Origin: Rhynchopus sp. YZ270_cl-10
Taxonomy: Eukaryota > Euglenozoa > Diplonemea > Diplonemida > Diplonemidae
Direction of reading: 5' to 3'
Length of the DNA: 64,000 nt
Assembly: GCA_964035575.1 (NCBI GenBank)
Contig: OZ037899.1
Span: 1,178,001-1,242,000 of the forward strand
The notes under the pieces are model-generated. The model did not search any database and was not told the origin of the DNA. It saw only the letters and a program-made list of their open reading frames with translations. Shown here piece after piece: positions 41,006-52,735 of this stretch. Made by a program: the position numbers and the translations under genes. The first letter of the stretch is position 1. Each line of letters starts with the position of its first letter.

Positions 41006-42265
41006 CAGTGATGCAAGGTGGGTTTTTTTGCTGGGTTTTTATGCGGGTTTTTTTGGGTTTTTATGGGTTTTTTTGGGTTTTTTCAAAACCAGTTTTTTCG
41101 GGTTTTTATGGGTTTTTTGACTTTCTGGTTTTTGGCAGGGTATTCGTGAATTTTTAACACTGGCGGCATGCTTCCCAGCACACACAAGTGCATAGAAAAA
41201 ATGCCTTGGAAAACATGCAATCTGTGGTGGTCAAAAGTGTAAAATTCCTTCGTCAATTGGTTTTTTGGGTATTTGTTATACCTGGAGAATATGGTCAGAT
41301 CACTCATCATACCACCTGTGGTATGGTCACACACAGGTACCAGACCCCAAAAACACCACTTTTTCAGGCCATTTTTGACCTGAAAACCAGTTCATACAGG
41401 CACCAGCCAGTTTTACTGTATTAATGTGGGCAGTGAAGCTGCCCAGCACGCACCCTCCATTTTCAGCCAAAAGAGTGTGTCTTTGGACACCCACGGTAAA
41501 GGACAACAATGTGTTAGCCACTATTCTGCCTCATTGCGGTACTAACCTGCATTTTTGGTGTTTTAGACGGTCGCCCAAATTTACAAAGAAAAAAACGAAA
41601 AAACCCACGAAATCGACACAAAAATCTACAATACCACAACCCAAAACGCAACAAAATGTACGAAAATCAGGAAAACGCACAAAATCTTTAAAAATTCACA
41701 ACATTGCACCGCTTTTTGGTTTGCGTTACGAAAGGAGCACGCGCGGGTCACACTCATTGCTCACCGAGAAGATGGTGTCACCGGGGGTTTTTGGGGTTTA
41801 AACGTGGGTTACGTGGTACTGCAGTGGAACCACCCATGGTTCTGACACCGGAATCACGTTTCCCACCCCACATACCTGGGTATGGACTCAAAAAACCCGC
41901 CAAAAGAGGTGAAACTCCAGGTGAAAACCTGTCGTAGCTGTAGGTGCACACATAACAGAAGGTTTATACACGTAAACTCATGACACTAAAATTCTTCAGA
42001 AACTGTATAGAAACGTCTGACTTAGAAGTCAATTTTAGGTGGTTAAACTCCACCAAAAAAAATGTCCGACCCCGCAATTTTTTCAGATCGCTCCGAAAAT
42101 TCATATTTGCGATGTTTTGAGCAAAAAAAATCACACTCCACGCCCCAAAAGCAAAATATAGTGCGGTGGGTTTTTATGGGTTTTTATGGGTTTTTTTGGG
42201 TTTTTATGGGTTTTTTTGGGTTTTTTGGGTTTTTTTGTTTGGGGCCCTGGATTCCTGCATCACTG
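41006..42265. mobile_element. Possible hAT-type element in a C run
   Basis: Short TIRs CAGTGATGCA and TGCATCACTG with at least 8 C on each outer side, compatible with an 8-bp C duplication. Both ends carry subterminal direct arrays of GGGTTTTTATGGGTTTTTTT. The inside holds no convincing gene. A segment near 41150-41190 (GGCATGCTTCCCAGCACACA) recurs at 50258. Confidence 0.5.
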
Positions 42266-42312
42266 CCCCCCCCCCCCCATGAAAACCCTATCATAATGAC
42301 ATTGTGATCAGA

Positions 42313-42500
42313 GGTGAACTAAGCACACCAGAGGCTTAGAGTCATCTTACTGTGAACAAACCAGCGTGCCCAATGCAGGCGCAAGCCTTGAATGGTAAAT
42401 CATGGAATAACAAGGGGTTCGATTCTCTTAGATCACTTTATAAACTTCTTTTACAGTGACGAAGCACGAGGCTAGATTTGATCTTATCGTTTTTTTTTTT
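42313..42500 (+). repeat. Two R1 copies, the first split by an insert
   Basis: R1 begins at 42313 (CTAAGCACACCAGAGGCTTAG) and its TTTATAAACTTCTTTT end appears only near 42435, so about 90 bp are inserted. The insert shares ACTGTGAACAAACCAGCGTG with 57408-57427 and holds a Pol III B-box-like GGTTCGATTC. A second degenerate R1 starts at 42455. Confidence 0.5.
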
Positions 42501-42743
42501 TTTATTTCTTTCTCTTTTCATTAAATTAGATGCGCATGTGCACAAGAGGTACATTCAATCTGGTGTGTTTCTTTTGTTCTCTTCACCCCCCACAAAACAA
42601 GCCAATAAAGATGGAAAGACGAAGCAACGTTGGGGCAAATATCCGTTCAGTAGTTTAAAAGCATTTATCTTATTCTTCTTATCTTGCTTGTGTGGTGGAT
42701 CTCCTTCCTCATGGGTTTCGTCTATCATGTTATTCATCAAGAT

Positions 42744-42865
42744 GCAAACCACGACATGGATGTAGGACTGCATGGTTGGGTGGTCCACCCCTCGGTACGC
42801 CCGGTCATTCTACCAAAGGTATATTGTTCACGAGAGGGGTTTGTATTTCAAGTCAATTTTCTGTT
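42744..42865 (+). repeat. Dispersed repeats R2a and R2b
   Basis: AACCACGACATGGATGTAGG with GGTCCACC, then CACGAGAGGGGTTTGTATTT and CAAGTCAATTTTCTG. The last part matches the fragment in TBC1D23 intron 3. Confidence 0.7.
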
Positions 42866-43090
42866 GAAGATTAAGATCTCTGCACCGCGTAGACAAAAAG
42901 CGCATACTGGCATACCATATGCACGTATGCAACCACTGTCCCCACAGCAACATTTCCCCCATAGTTTCCCTTCCTTTTTGTTACCTTAGGATGGCAACGA
43001 GCCATGTCTGCAAAAAAAACGTTTCAATAGCGAATCTACCTGCTTAAGGCTGATCTTTTCCATTTTTTTTTTCTTTTCAAACTTTCTGTA

Positions 43091-43130
43091 GTCGCCACTA
43101 GAGGCTTAGGCTCATACTTATAAGTTTTTT
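43091..43130 (+). repeat. Dispersed repeat R1, partial
   Basis: CACTAGAGGCTTAGGCTCAT then ACTTATAAGTTTTTT. The 5' arm of the hairpin is missing. Confidence 0.4.
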
Positions 43131-43148
43131 TTTTCTTTAAAGAAAGTA

Positions 43149-43542
43149 CCGTAATCGTAAGAATTCTGGGGCGTAAAAATGTCCCAAGTTTCAGATTTTC
43201 CCCCAATTGTCCCAGTTTTGTTACGTCCCAGAATTGTTCGGGCGGTTTTCCGGGTACTTGTCAATTTTTTGGGGTGTGGGTGGTGGGGTGCGGCTGGTTG
43301 GCGGAGGGATCATAGCCGGCCCAAGTATGTATATTTTTTTTGTTTGTTGGACATGTTTGGGTTTGCACCGAAGTGCATGGGTGAGGGAGGGGGGAAGGTC
43401 ACACCAGACAATTCTGGGACGTAAATATTCTGGGACGTAAAAATGTCCCAAGTTTAAAAAATTCCAAAATGTCCCAGTTTTGTTACATCCCAGAATATTT
43501 ACGTCCCAAAAAATTTACGCCCCAGAATTCTTACGATTACGG
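43149..43542. mobile_element. TIR element, CCGTAATCGTAA family, copy 1
   Basis: 31-bp perfect TIRs starting CCGTAATCGTAAGAATTCTG, flanked by TA (43147-43148 and 43543-43544). The inner TIR part (TTCTGGGACGTAAA and TGTCCCAGTTTTGTTACG) is repeated several times inside. Non-coding. A 1-kb relative is at 52736-53732. Confidence 0.85.
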
Positions 43543-43544
43543 TA

Positions 43545-44311
43545 TATGAAATTATTTTTTTTCTTTTCCTTGCGTCTCGATGTGGACCAGAGCACACACG
43601 TTTTTCATATCTCCAGTTTTAGTTTATACTTACAAGCGTAGCTGAAAAGAGAAATACTTCCTCCGATACGGTCGCCTATCAGACCTCCAACAACAGAGGA
43701 CAATGTGAGAAATCAACAAGAAAACCTTTATCTTTTACTTATCAGAGTTACTATTTCTCTTCGTTGTTCTTGGAAATGTATGTGTGTGTATATCTTGGGG
43801 TTCTTGTTTTGTTCTGTTTTGTCTCTGTTTTGTCTCTCTCGTATGTCATCGTGTGTCCGAGGATATTCTCTCGGGTGGCGTGTGCATGATGTACTGCAGT
43901 ACACGCTGAATTAAACAAAAGAGCGCCCCCTGAGTTTTCGCCCAATAAAGCATTCTTTCTTCAGCCTTCATCGCCCAATTCCGTTGAGAGGCGTTTTTTT
44001 GTCTGTCGTTGTGGTGACGAGGTGTGGGTTTGCGTTTCGCGCGGCTTTTCTCACGGTGAAGCAGTGTGCGCACACGCAGAGAGGTTTTTTTTTCCACCCA
44101 CGTCCCACTCTTTGCATGAGTACGACTGAAATGCCTTTTAACATGTTTCAACTACTCTTTTGGGTCTGAATTAGGGGTCTGCGGCCACTGAAGTAGACCG
44201 CAGAGGTGTTTTGCCTTTCCTCTGTCGCTTTGTGCACCTTCTTCTCCCACCACCCCCACACCCTTCCTATGCACCCACCACACGGCACAACAGGTCTTTC
44301 TACACACAATA
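43545..44311. other. Spacer before the CUB-like gene
   Basis: Contains R5 copy 2 (43630-43760: CTTCCTCCGATACGGTCGC and TATCAGAGTTACTATTT). T-rich otherwise. A pyrimidine tract with CAACAG ending at 44293 precedes the next gene. Confidence 0.6.
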
Positions 44312-47300
44312 ATGAATACTATGTTGCGTGCAAGCCTCGCAGTGCTGCTGTGTGCGACTTCTGCGGCCTCGGCAGATGTGCCTGCCACACTGCCGCCAGG
44401 TGTGTTGTACAGCTGTGCGGACCACCATCGCCTGACGGATGCTTCTGGGAGCGTGAGTTTCGCAAACACAGAGCAGGAGCACACGGTGTGCTGGCAGATT
44501 GCGTGCGACAAGGACGTTGTGGTGACGTTCTCTGCCGACATAGAGTTGTCCTACTGGTCCTTCATGGTCATGTACAGCTCGGGGAACACAACAGACTCCT
44601 TCCGTTTGGAAACGTCTTTTAATGCTCCAAACTACGACACAAGCCCCATTATGCTGAGCGGTTCGGCCGTTGTGCAGTTCAGGGGCGGACGCAATGCAGG
44701 GAGGTCAGCGTTTGAGTTCAGCTACATGTGTGTGGATGCGACGAGTCCAGCACCAGCCACAGATGTGCCGGACACACTTGTGCCTGGCGTGGTCCGGGCG
44801 TGCGTTGGGGGGCACACTGACCTGACGGACAGTGCTGGGCACGTTAGCTTCGTGAACACGGAGGAGTTCGCCCGCAACACGTGCTGGCACATTGCGTGCG
44901 ACACGAAGGCTGTGCTTTCGTTCACCGCCATGGATCTTCAGCTCCAATCCACGTTGTATCTGTACGGCTCAGGGAACGCAGGAGACTACACCTTGGAGAG
45001 AAGCCTGGAGGTGAGCACACAGTTCACAGGGGATGTTGTGCTGAACGGGTCGGCCTTAGTGCAGTACGCGCCCGGTTTCTACACAGGGTCAGTGCTCGAG
45101 TTTAGCTACGTCTGTATGGATGTGGGTGATCCGACTCCAGCACCGCCGACAGCTCTGCCAGCCACACGTGCACCAGGTGTGGGTTCCGTCTGCAAGGGGC
45201 ACACTGACCTGAACGACACTGCTGGGAACGTGAGCTTTGCGAACAGTGAGAAGGACCACACGGAGTGCTGGCACATTGCGTGTGACAAGGACGTCGTGCT
45301 CTCGTTCTCCGACGTGTGGTTGAGCTTCTATTCCGACGTGTACCTGTACAGCTCGCACGATGCAGCAGACTTCCACCTGGAGAGAACGCTGTCCTCCTCG
45401 TTCTCCGGAGGTGATGTTGATGTTGTGCTGAGCGGTTCGGCCTTTGTGCAGTTCAGGAGCGGCTTTGCCTCATATGGAGGACTCAACTTCAGCTACGTGT
45501 GTGTGGATGCGCCGCCCACTCCGATGCCACCCACAGATGTGCCTGCTACACCGACCCCTCCTGTGACTGTCCCGGGCCTGTGGTACGCCTGCGACGAGTA
45601 CACTGAACTGGACGGCAGCAGTGCTGGGAACACCAGCGCCGTTGCCCTCAAAAAACAATGGCACTCACAGTGCTTCCACATCGACTGCGACAAAGAGGTA
45701 GTGCTTACGTTCTCCGAGGTGCAGTTGGACATGGGTGCCTATGTGTACCTGTACAACACAGGGGAGGATGCGGTTGGGAATGCGACAGAGTACTCCGTGT
45801 TCTCGTGGACGCGGCCCACGGTGGGCAGCGACATTGTGCTGAGCGGTTCCACCATCGTGCAGTTGAGAACCGGGAACCCACACCACTGGCTGACCTCGGC
45901 GATAGCGTTCGACTACGTCTGTGTGGATGCGGCGACCCCACAACCCCCCTCTGCTGCACCAGCAACGAGTGCGCCAGGTGTGGGCCAAGTGTGTGATTCG
46001 ATTGTAGAGCTGGGCGACAACAACAGTGCTGGGAATGTGAGCTTCGTGGACGGCGGTGTCTTCACGGCGTGCTGGCATCTTACGTGCGACAAGGAGGTCA
46101 CGATCACAGTTCTCCGCCCCGACCCCACTTTGGTGCTGTTCCCCACCGGCACACTGAAGCTGTACAGTGCGGCCAGCGGCATGGACTACAACCTCGAGAG
46201 AACCTTCTCCAGGGGAGATGATGTGCGGTACGCCACTGTGTTGGCGGGTTCGGCCTTTGTGGTGCTCAGCAACACTAACTTTAGATTTCAGATGGGTGTG
46301 GACTTCGACTACGTGTGCGGGGCTACGACACCAGCACCACCCACAGCTGAGCCGAACACACTTGCACCTGGTGTGCACTACGTCTGTGAGGAGCAGCACG
46401 ACCTGGGAGACAACGAGACTGGGAACGTGAGCTTTCAGAACTACGACAAAGACCACACAGAATGCTGGCACATTGAGTGTGACAAGGAAGTTGTGATCTC
46501 GTTCTCCAACCTGCAGCTGTCCGAGTACTCCTATCTGCACCTGTACACATCAGGGAATGAGTCTGGGAACGGCACAGACTTCGACTGGCATCGCTCGTAC
46601 AACAGCAATTCCGGCACCCCAGATTCCAACATTGTGCTGAACGGTTCTGCATTTGTGCAGTTCAGAAGCACTTACTCCGACGGGTGGTCAAGAGTTGAGT
46701 TCAACTACGTGTGTGTGAATGATGCTACACCAGCGCCACCCACAGATGCACCTGGCACACGTGCACCTGCCACTTCTGTTCCGATCACGCCGACTACGCC
46801 GAGGACAACCGCACCTGACACCGTTGCACCGCTGACACCTGCCCCTCGTACTGTGGCACCCACACCTGAGACATCTACGCCGGGTGTGCCCACCACGAAT
46901 GCCCCGCTGACTGTGGAGGATGTTGACTGGTGTGATGTTGACGCAGACTGCAGGACTTACGACGATTCCGCAGCAACGTGTGTTGAGAGCAAATGTGTGT
47001 GTACGGAGTCGGCGGGGTTTGTGAACCCTGTGACGAAAAAGACGAAGGAAACCCTCTTCATCTGTGTGCAGCCGACTAAGAGGGGGAAGGTGAAGTTGCG
47101 TCTGGAGTGGAACGTGGACTGTGAGCAGTCGAACGGTGCAATTGAGGGTGCAGTGCGGACAGCCATTGAGGAGACGACAAAGGGCAGAACGGACACCTTG
47201 GCTGTGTCGTGTGGGTCGACGATCTTCGTTGTTGATGTGGAGGATGCAGACATCACGACTGTGGCCACGGAGGACATGTCTGAGCTGATTGTGGCATCTC

Positions 47301-47723
47301 TGAAGAAGAACGAGGCTGCAGTGGCTGCTGGGTTTGCAACACCAATGACTGTCGGAAGCTCTGTGGTGCCGACTCTGAAGTGCAGTGCTGCAGGGGCTAC
47401 CGAGATGGTGCTTGTCAACGGAGGCTGTGTTGCGCTTGCATGCGAGTCTGGTTACCTGCTCTCGTCTGGGTCGTGTGTGGAGGATGACGACTCTGATGAC
47501 ACTCTCAGCACTGGTGCGATTGTTGGCATTGTTCTCGGGTGCAGTGCTTTTGTGGTGATCATCATTGCTGTGGCTGCGTTCTTTTTGTGCAAGGGCTCGA
47601 AGGCTAAGGACACAGTATGTCACCCCACACCACACTTCCACTCACTGTCGACCACAACTTTTCTCTCAGAAAGCCACCGAACCTGCCTTTGAGAACAAGG
47701 GCTCTCTGAACGAAGCTGTGTAG
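44312..47723 (+). CDS. Type I membrane protein with six CUB-like repeats
   Basis: Exons 44312-47614 and 47670-47723 (phase 0, 55-nt intron) give 1118 residues. Signal peptide 1 to about 22. Six repeats of about 115-130 residues follow, each with four cysteines in a fixed pattern: a first Cys before a D/N-rich turn, CWHIACDK (two Cys), and FSYVCVD, plus a GSAFVQF strand. This is CUB-like in length and cysteine layout but I cannot prove membership. Linkers are Pro/Thr-rich (PPTDVPATPTPP) and probably O-glycosylated. Next come a Thr/Pro stalk (about 810-870), an EGF-like Cys cluster (CDVDADC, CVESKCVC), a SEA-like region, one membrane span (GAIVGIVLGCSAFVVIIIAV) and a short basic tail ending NEAV. 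Likely a cell-surface adhesion or binding protein. The tail is encoded mostly by the last exon. Confidence 0.8.
47615..47669 (+). other. 55-nt intron of the CUB-like gene
   Basis: Donor GTATGT, acceptor TTCTCTCAG. Replaces an otherwise non-conserved unspliced C-terminus. Confidence 0.85.
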
Positions 47724-47885
47724 TCTCTCTCTCTCTCTCGCTTGACGAGATAATCAAGGTTTATTTCCCGAGGCTGTGCGATACCGATGATGGTCAAAGG
47801 TGACTAAGCGGTGCCGAAAAAACATACCGGATAGCTTCGCCCCCACTTATTTTTGCCCAAGCTGTGAGCAGGAATGTCCTGTAAT

Positions 47886-48075
47886 GGTGTGTTCCGGGGT
47901 ATCGGAAAATACAAATTTTCACCAATCTTCACCAATCTTCACAAGTTTTCACAAGTTTTCACAACATAATTTTTGGCCATTTTTTTGTGAAGAATTGTGA
48001 ATAGTTGTGAATAGTTGTGAATAGTTGTGAAGAGTTGTGAATTGAAATGAAAATTTGGATGAAAAAAACACAGAT
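47886..48075. mobile_element. TIR element, TTCACAACTC family, copy B
   Basis: Left end GGTGTGTTCCGGGGTATCGG, then arrays of TTCACCAATC and TTCACAAGTT, and on the right GTGAATAGTT and GTGAAGAGTT arrays ending GAAATGAAAATTTGG. The right terminal repeat looks replaced or rearranged. Confidence 0.6.
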
Positions 48076-48289
48076 GTTGTGAAGATTTGTGAAGAGTTGT
48101 GAATTGGAGGGAAAAAAAGGGGGGTGTTTTTTTCCAGGGTTTTTGCAGGACTGGTCAGGTAAAGTGTGCTGTGCAGAGGGCTAGCTAGCGTGGGTCTGTG
48201 AGTCAAGCTGGCCGTACCACCCCACCCCCTGTGCGGAGGAGGACGACGGAAGTCCGCGGCGTGTTCGTTTGTTGCCTTTTTTTTTTTCA

Positions 48290-48686
48290 ACATGTTCACA
48301 ACTCTCAAGAAAGTAGCGTACCGTGCGCCTGCGACGCAGCTAAAAATTACTAGCGGTAGCCCACAGCTCTACCCGAAATGTTGCGTACCGTGGCTTCGCT
48401 AGAAAAGTTTTGTACCAGTGGCACTACCACTTGTTTCCCTGTTTTTTGTACCGTTTTACTCAAAACACAGCTGGGCGCAACTAGCACCATACTCACCTGA
48501 ACTGTGCCTATATTAGGCACAATTTCAGCACACTTTCAGCACAAGTACACACACGTACACGTCGGGGCCATATTCTGAGCAAGAATTACCCCCACTAGTT
48601 ATCAAACACACGTACACACAATTAACCACAATTACACCTAAGTTGCTCTGGGGGAAAAAATGGTACACCACCCGACAGGACTACTG
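48290..48686. other. Spacer with R6 and R7 fragments
   Basis: AGTAGCGTACCGTGCGCCTG near 48314 also occurs near 54199 and 54390. TTGCGTACCGTGGCTTCGC near 48380 is the reverse complement of the R6 motif. R7 copy 2 is at 48564-48598. No gene. Confidence 0.5.
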
Positions 48687-48687
48687 C

Positions 48688-49314
48688 ACTGTACTGTACT
48701 GTACTGTACTGTACTGTACTGTACTGTACTGTACTGTACTGTACTGTACTGTACTGTACTGTACTGTACTGTACTGTACTGTACTGTACTGTACTGTACT
48801 GTACTGTACTGTACTGTACTGTACTGTACTGTACTGTACTGTACTGTACTGTACTGTACTGTACTGTACTGTACTGTACTGTACTGTACTGTACTGTACT
48901 GTACTGTACTGTACTGTACTGTACTGTACTGTACTGTACTGTACTGTACTGTACTGTACTGTACTGTACTGTACTGTACTGTACTGTACTGTACTGTACT
49001 GTACTGTACTGTACTGTACTGTACTGTACTGTACTGTACTGTACTGTACTGTACTGTACTGTACTGTGTACTGTGTACTGTGTACTGTGTACTGTGTACT
49101 GTGTACTGTGTACTGTGTACTGTGTACTGTGTACTGTGTACTGTGTACTGTGTACTGTGTACTGTGTACTGTGTACTGTGTACTGTGTACTGTGTACTGT
49201 GTACTGTGTACTGTGTACTGTGTACTGTGTACTGTGTACTGTGTACTGTGTACTGTGTACTGTGTACTGTGTACTGTGTACTGTGTACTGTGTACTGTGT
49301 ACTGTGTACTGTGT
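48688..49314 (+). repeat. Satellite: (ACTGT)n pentamer switching to (GTGTACT)n heptamer
   Basis: About 75 perfect 5-bp units (48688-49065) run directly into about 35 perfect 7-bp units (49066-49314). The heptamer is the pentamer with an extra GT. The array has no stops in several frames, so long artefactual ORFs cover it. It ends at a small palindrome (CCATAGGG and CCCTATGG). Confidence 0.98.
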
Positions 49315-49629
49315 AAAAACCATAGGGGGGACCCTATGGATTTCCGATGTCCGAGTTTGAGGCCCAAAAATTCCATTAAAGCAAGAATTTTTAACTTTGG
49401 AGTATCTGTGGTACTCTCATATTTTTTCCTAACTCGCACAAAATTTCTAAAAACGGTGTTAATAATCCCCACCAAAAAGGCGGATAAGACGAAAGGAGAC
49501 GAAGTAACCGCCAAGGACTCACCAGTGCGTCGATCCATAATGTGTGAGAGATGCAAAACAACCACCGCCATAATGGAATTAACCTGTAGGTTAACCTCAC
49601 ACAGGACAGTCTCGTCGCCCACAAAGGTC

Positions 49630-50500
49630 AATAATACACTCCGGATTTTGGGGACAATTTTTGACCGAAATGGGCCGCCTATTAGTGACCGGGCTCATAT
49701 TTTCCGAAATTTAAGAGGTCATAAAATTGTCCAATTTTCAACGTCGGCCCCACCACTCATACTTGGACCGCCCGAAATATATTTCGGGCATTTCGGGCGG
49801 ATTAGGGGCGGATTTCGGGCGATTTTGTGCGCCCGAATTTGCCCGAAAACGCCCGAAATGCAGATTTCGGGCGGATTCGGGCGCTTTTTCCTTAGTGAAA
49901 ACCGACTAGGTAGGTTTCTATTCATTTTTGCAAAAAACTTTTTATATTTGGAAATATTTGATGTCAAATCTGTCAAAATAAGCAAGAATCGAAAACTTTT
50001 GTACACCTGAGTGCACTTTGGGAATCACCACCAAACACGGGTTTTCTGACTATCATGTGCTTATTCCCACCCAAAACACACTATGAACCGGGGTTTCACC
50101 ATTTTTTCGTATTTCAAGGTGAATTTTTGTGAATTGTCGGGTCACAGGGTGGTTCTGACCCATTCTCGGGGTGTTTCGGACTTTTTGCTCAATTTTTTTT
50201 TCTTTGAACAAATTTTGTGCCAATCTTTCAAATAAAGCGTAAAATTTTTACACTGGTGGCATGCTTCCCAGCACACATAAGATACTCCAGTGCACCGATT
50301 GTGCGCCCGAATTCGCCCGAATTACGTATAAATTCCCTTTAAAACGCCCGAAATATATTTCGGGCACATTTCGGGCGCTCGGGACCCGCGCCCGAAAAAT
50401 CCGCCCGAATTCGCCCGAAATTTTTTTCGGGCGGTCCAAGTATGACCACTGCACGGGGATCCCAAAAATGCAATCCAAGTCAAAAAGTTGAAAAAAAAAC
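49630..50500. repeat. Older repeat interrupted by a TIR element
   Basis: 49630-49757 and 50445-50500 together match the second half of the 268-bp unit at 17139. Shared pieces include CCGGGCTCATATTT and ATTGTCCAATTTTC, and then CACTGCACGGG and CCCAAAAATGCAA across the insertion. The match fixes the empty site. Confidence 0.75.
49758..50444. mobile_element. TIR element with CGCCCGAAAT arrays
   Basis: Perfect 20-bp TIRs CATACTTGGACCGCCCGAAA and its complement. Target duplication ACCACT (49752-49757 and 50445-50450), confirmed by the uninterrupted relative near 17628. Both ends contain arrays of CGCCCGAAAT and TTTCGGGCGG in both orientations. 687 bp, non-coding. Confidence 0.88.
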
Positions 50501-50684
50501 ACACCTAAAAACACGTGGCCCAAGAATGGCCCAAAAGGGTCCAAATCGTCCCGTCAGCCGCACCATTTTAGGCACTTTTTGCACATAGAACCTCCTGTGT
50601 TGCCAACCAACGTCCTCCAAAAGGTGTCCTGTACCTACCTGGGTACCTGGGTGCCCAGGCACCACCCAGACTTCGCCAACTTCA

Positions 50685-50904
50685 CAACTCTTCACAACTC
50701 TTCACAACTCTTCACAACTCTTCACAACTCTTCACAACTCTTCACAACTCTTCACAACTTTTCACAACTCTTCACAACTCTTCACATACACGTTTTTGTG
50801 AAAATTTGTGAAGAGTTGTGAATAGTTGTGAATAGTTGTGAAGAGTTGTGAAGAGTTGTGAATTGAAATGAAAATTTGTATTTTTCGATACCCCGGAACA
50901 CACC
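50685..50904. mobile_element. TIR element, TTCACAACTC family, copy C
   Basis: Nine or more tandem TTCACAACTC units on the left face GTGAAGAGTT units on the right, with the end ATACCCCGGAACACACC as in copy A. It would form a large hairpin. Confidence 0.7.
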
Positions 50905-51046
50905 ATGTAACTTTTTTAATGTCAAAAGAACTGCCAGCAATAAAAGCCCACGAGGATGATCGTACCCCGTTTGGGAAATACCGCACACTGGTTATTGTTG
51001 TAATACTACGTGTGTGTCAGCCAGTTTCAAAAAAAGCTTCATTTAT

Positions 51047-52380
51047 TATACATAGCGCTCTAATTAGAGTATTAGGGTATAATTAGAGTCTGGGATTTTG
51101 GGCCAAGTCAGTTAGAGTCCAGTTAGAGTATAATTAGAGTCGCTTTTCTTCAATTAGACTATAATTAGAGTGCAGTTAGAGCATAATTAGACTCTAACTA
51201 CACTCTAATTATAGTCTAATTAGAGTAAAACAACAGGCTTCTTGTAGGTGCAAATGCCGTAAGGAACCGGTTCCCCTAAGGTTCCTCTGTAGGACCCAGG
51301 TGCCCAGGTACCCACATAGCTGAAAATAAGACTTGGGGAACCGAGTTCTCAGCCGGACTGGGACACAATATGTGAAGGCGCTGTGGGTCCGCCTGAAAGC
51401 GGGTCGGGGACCCGGTCGCGGGAGGGTGGGGGCCTAGTCCTAGTCCTACTGTACCTAGTACCCAGTACCGGGACTCGGGACCCGGCTTATTCTCAGCTAT
51501 GGGTACCCAGGTACTCAAACCCGCGCAGTGGCACATGCCCTCAAGTGTGAGTGACCCACACATTAGGGAATGCGATGCAAAAACTCTATGTGCACCTTCG
51601 GTGCAACGCCGCAGACAGGCCAAGCAGCGTTGGACTCAGAGGAATGCCTGCTGTGCAGGTATCAAACATGAGAACCAACTCCCAGCAACAAGGGGCGCCT
51701 TTTGGCGGGCGTTATTGAAGGTGTTTCGGGTGCAAAGTTTTCTACAAATGTTGATGCGCGGGTACAGAAGTGGTGTCTTGTTCTTTCATCTGTAGGAATG
51801 TAAATGTCAATCGAATTTAACTACCACTAAGGGGTCGAAGGGGTAATCCCAGTATCAACGGCTGTGTTGACGGGAAATCTATAGCGAGCATACGTTCATT
51901 TCATCCGAAGAAATACTACTTATGAACCCAGGAGAGATCCAAGCCTGAACGCGCTGAAGAGAATTCATAACAAAACAACACCCTGCCCCATACACTAAAT
52001 AGTCATGCTTCAAGTGCATGCCCCTGGGCCAAAATTCCTGTGCTAAAAAGGCAACAAGACCATCCACAAGGAGTGTGAATTGTGCACTGGTTTTCTGGGG
52101 GAACAAACAATATTTTCTTGTGTCTGGTTCTCTGCAAGCAGAGAACAGACTTTCTGGATTACAAAGTCGAATTTCTTGCACTAGCTATGCCCCCTGAGTT
52201 GATGGCTATAGCATTGGTTGATGTGCCCCTCTTTATTGACCCTCTTATAAGACTCTAATTATACTCTAATTAGAGTCCAGTTAGAGTATTAGAGTTCAGT
52301 TAGAGTTTTAAAGACTCTAATTATACTCGAACTGCCGACTCTAATTATCTAATTAGAGTCTAATTAGAGCGCTATGTATA
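51047..52380. mobile_element. TIR element with CTCTAATTAGAG arrays
   Basis: TIRs begin TATACATAGCGCTCTAATTA at the left, matched exactly at the right. Target duplication ATTTAT (51041-51046 and 52381-52386). Subterminal zones (51058-51230 and 52240-52372) repeat TCTAATTAGAG-type 11-mers. The middle holds a nested foldback (51304-51332 with 51485-51513) and no recognised gene. A scrap of the same array type is at 56725-56820. Confidence 0.8.
51304..51513. repeat. Foldback nested in the CTCTAATTAGAG element
   Basis: CCCAGGTACCCACATAGCTG at the left is matched by CAGCTATGGGTACCCAGG at the right. The centre contains CCTAGTCCTAGTCCTA-type repeats. Confidence 0.6.
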
Positions 52381-52443
52381 ATTTATGTATTTTTTCTGAC
52401 CTCCTTTTTTGTTTTGTTTTGTTTTGTTTTGTTTTCAACAAAA

Positions 52444-52490
52444 GGTGACAATGACAATGCTAAGCGCGCGAAGCTTAGAATCACCAAACA
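52444..52490 (+). repeat. Degenerate R1 repeat
   Basis: GGTGACAATGACAATGCTAA then GCGCGCGAAGCTTAG. The hairpin arms remain. Confidence 0.4.
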
Positions 52491-52735
52491 AAGCTTCCCC
52501 CCCCCCCCCATCCCCCTATTCTATTCCTTCACATTGTGCTCGTTCCTTTTCGAGCCCACTCTGACCACCTCTCGTAGTTAGTTGTTGTCTCTCCTCCAGA
52601 GACCACCAGTAACGTAGCACCTCCCATCAGCATATTTCGAAGTAGGGTCAAACACGAGCCCTCTGCGGCGATTGGTTGTGGTATATTCCCGTCCGTCACG
52701 GGATCTATCGACACCACTTCAAATACCGTAATCGT

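Noticed and set aside
42412-42430. tRNA gene (B-box-like GGTTCGATTC)
   Set aside because: No A box, acceptor stem or cloverleaf around it. At most a tRNA-derived scrap.
48622-50010. Long ORFs of up to 455 residues over the satellite
   Set aside because: They are translations of ACTGT/GTGTACT units in frames without stops, repetitive and open on both strands.
50685-50870. CRISPR-like array
   Set aside because: TTCACAACTC units are contiguous without spacers, occur in a eukaryotic context and invert at the centre, so this is a foldback transposon.
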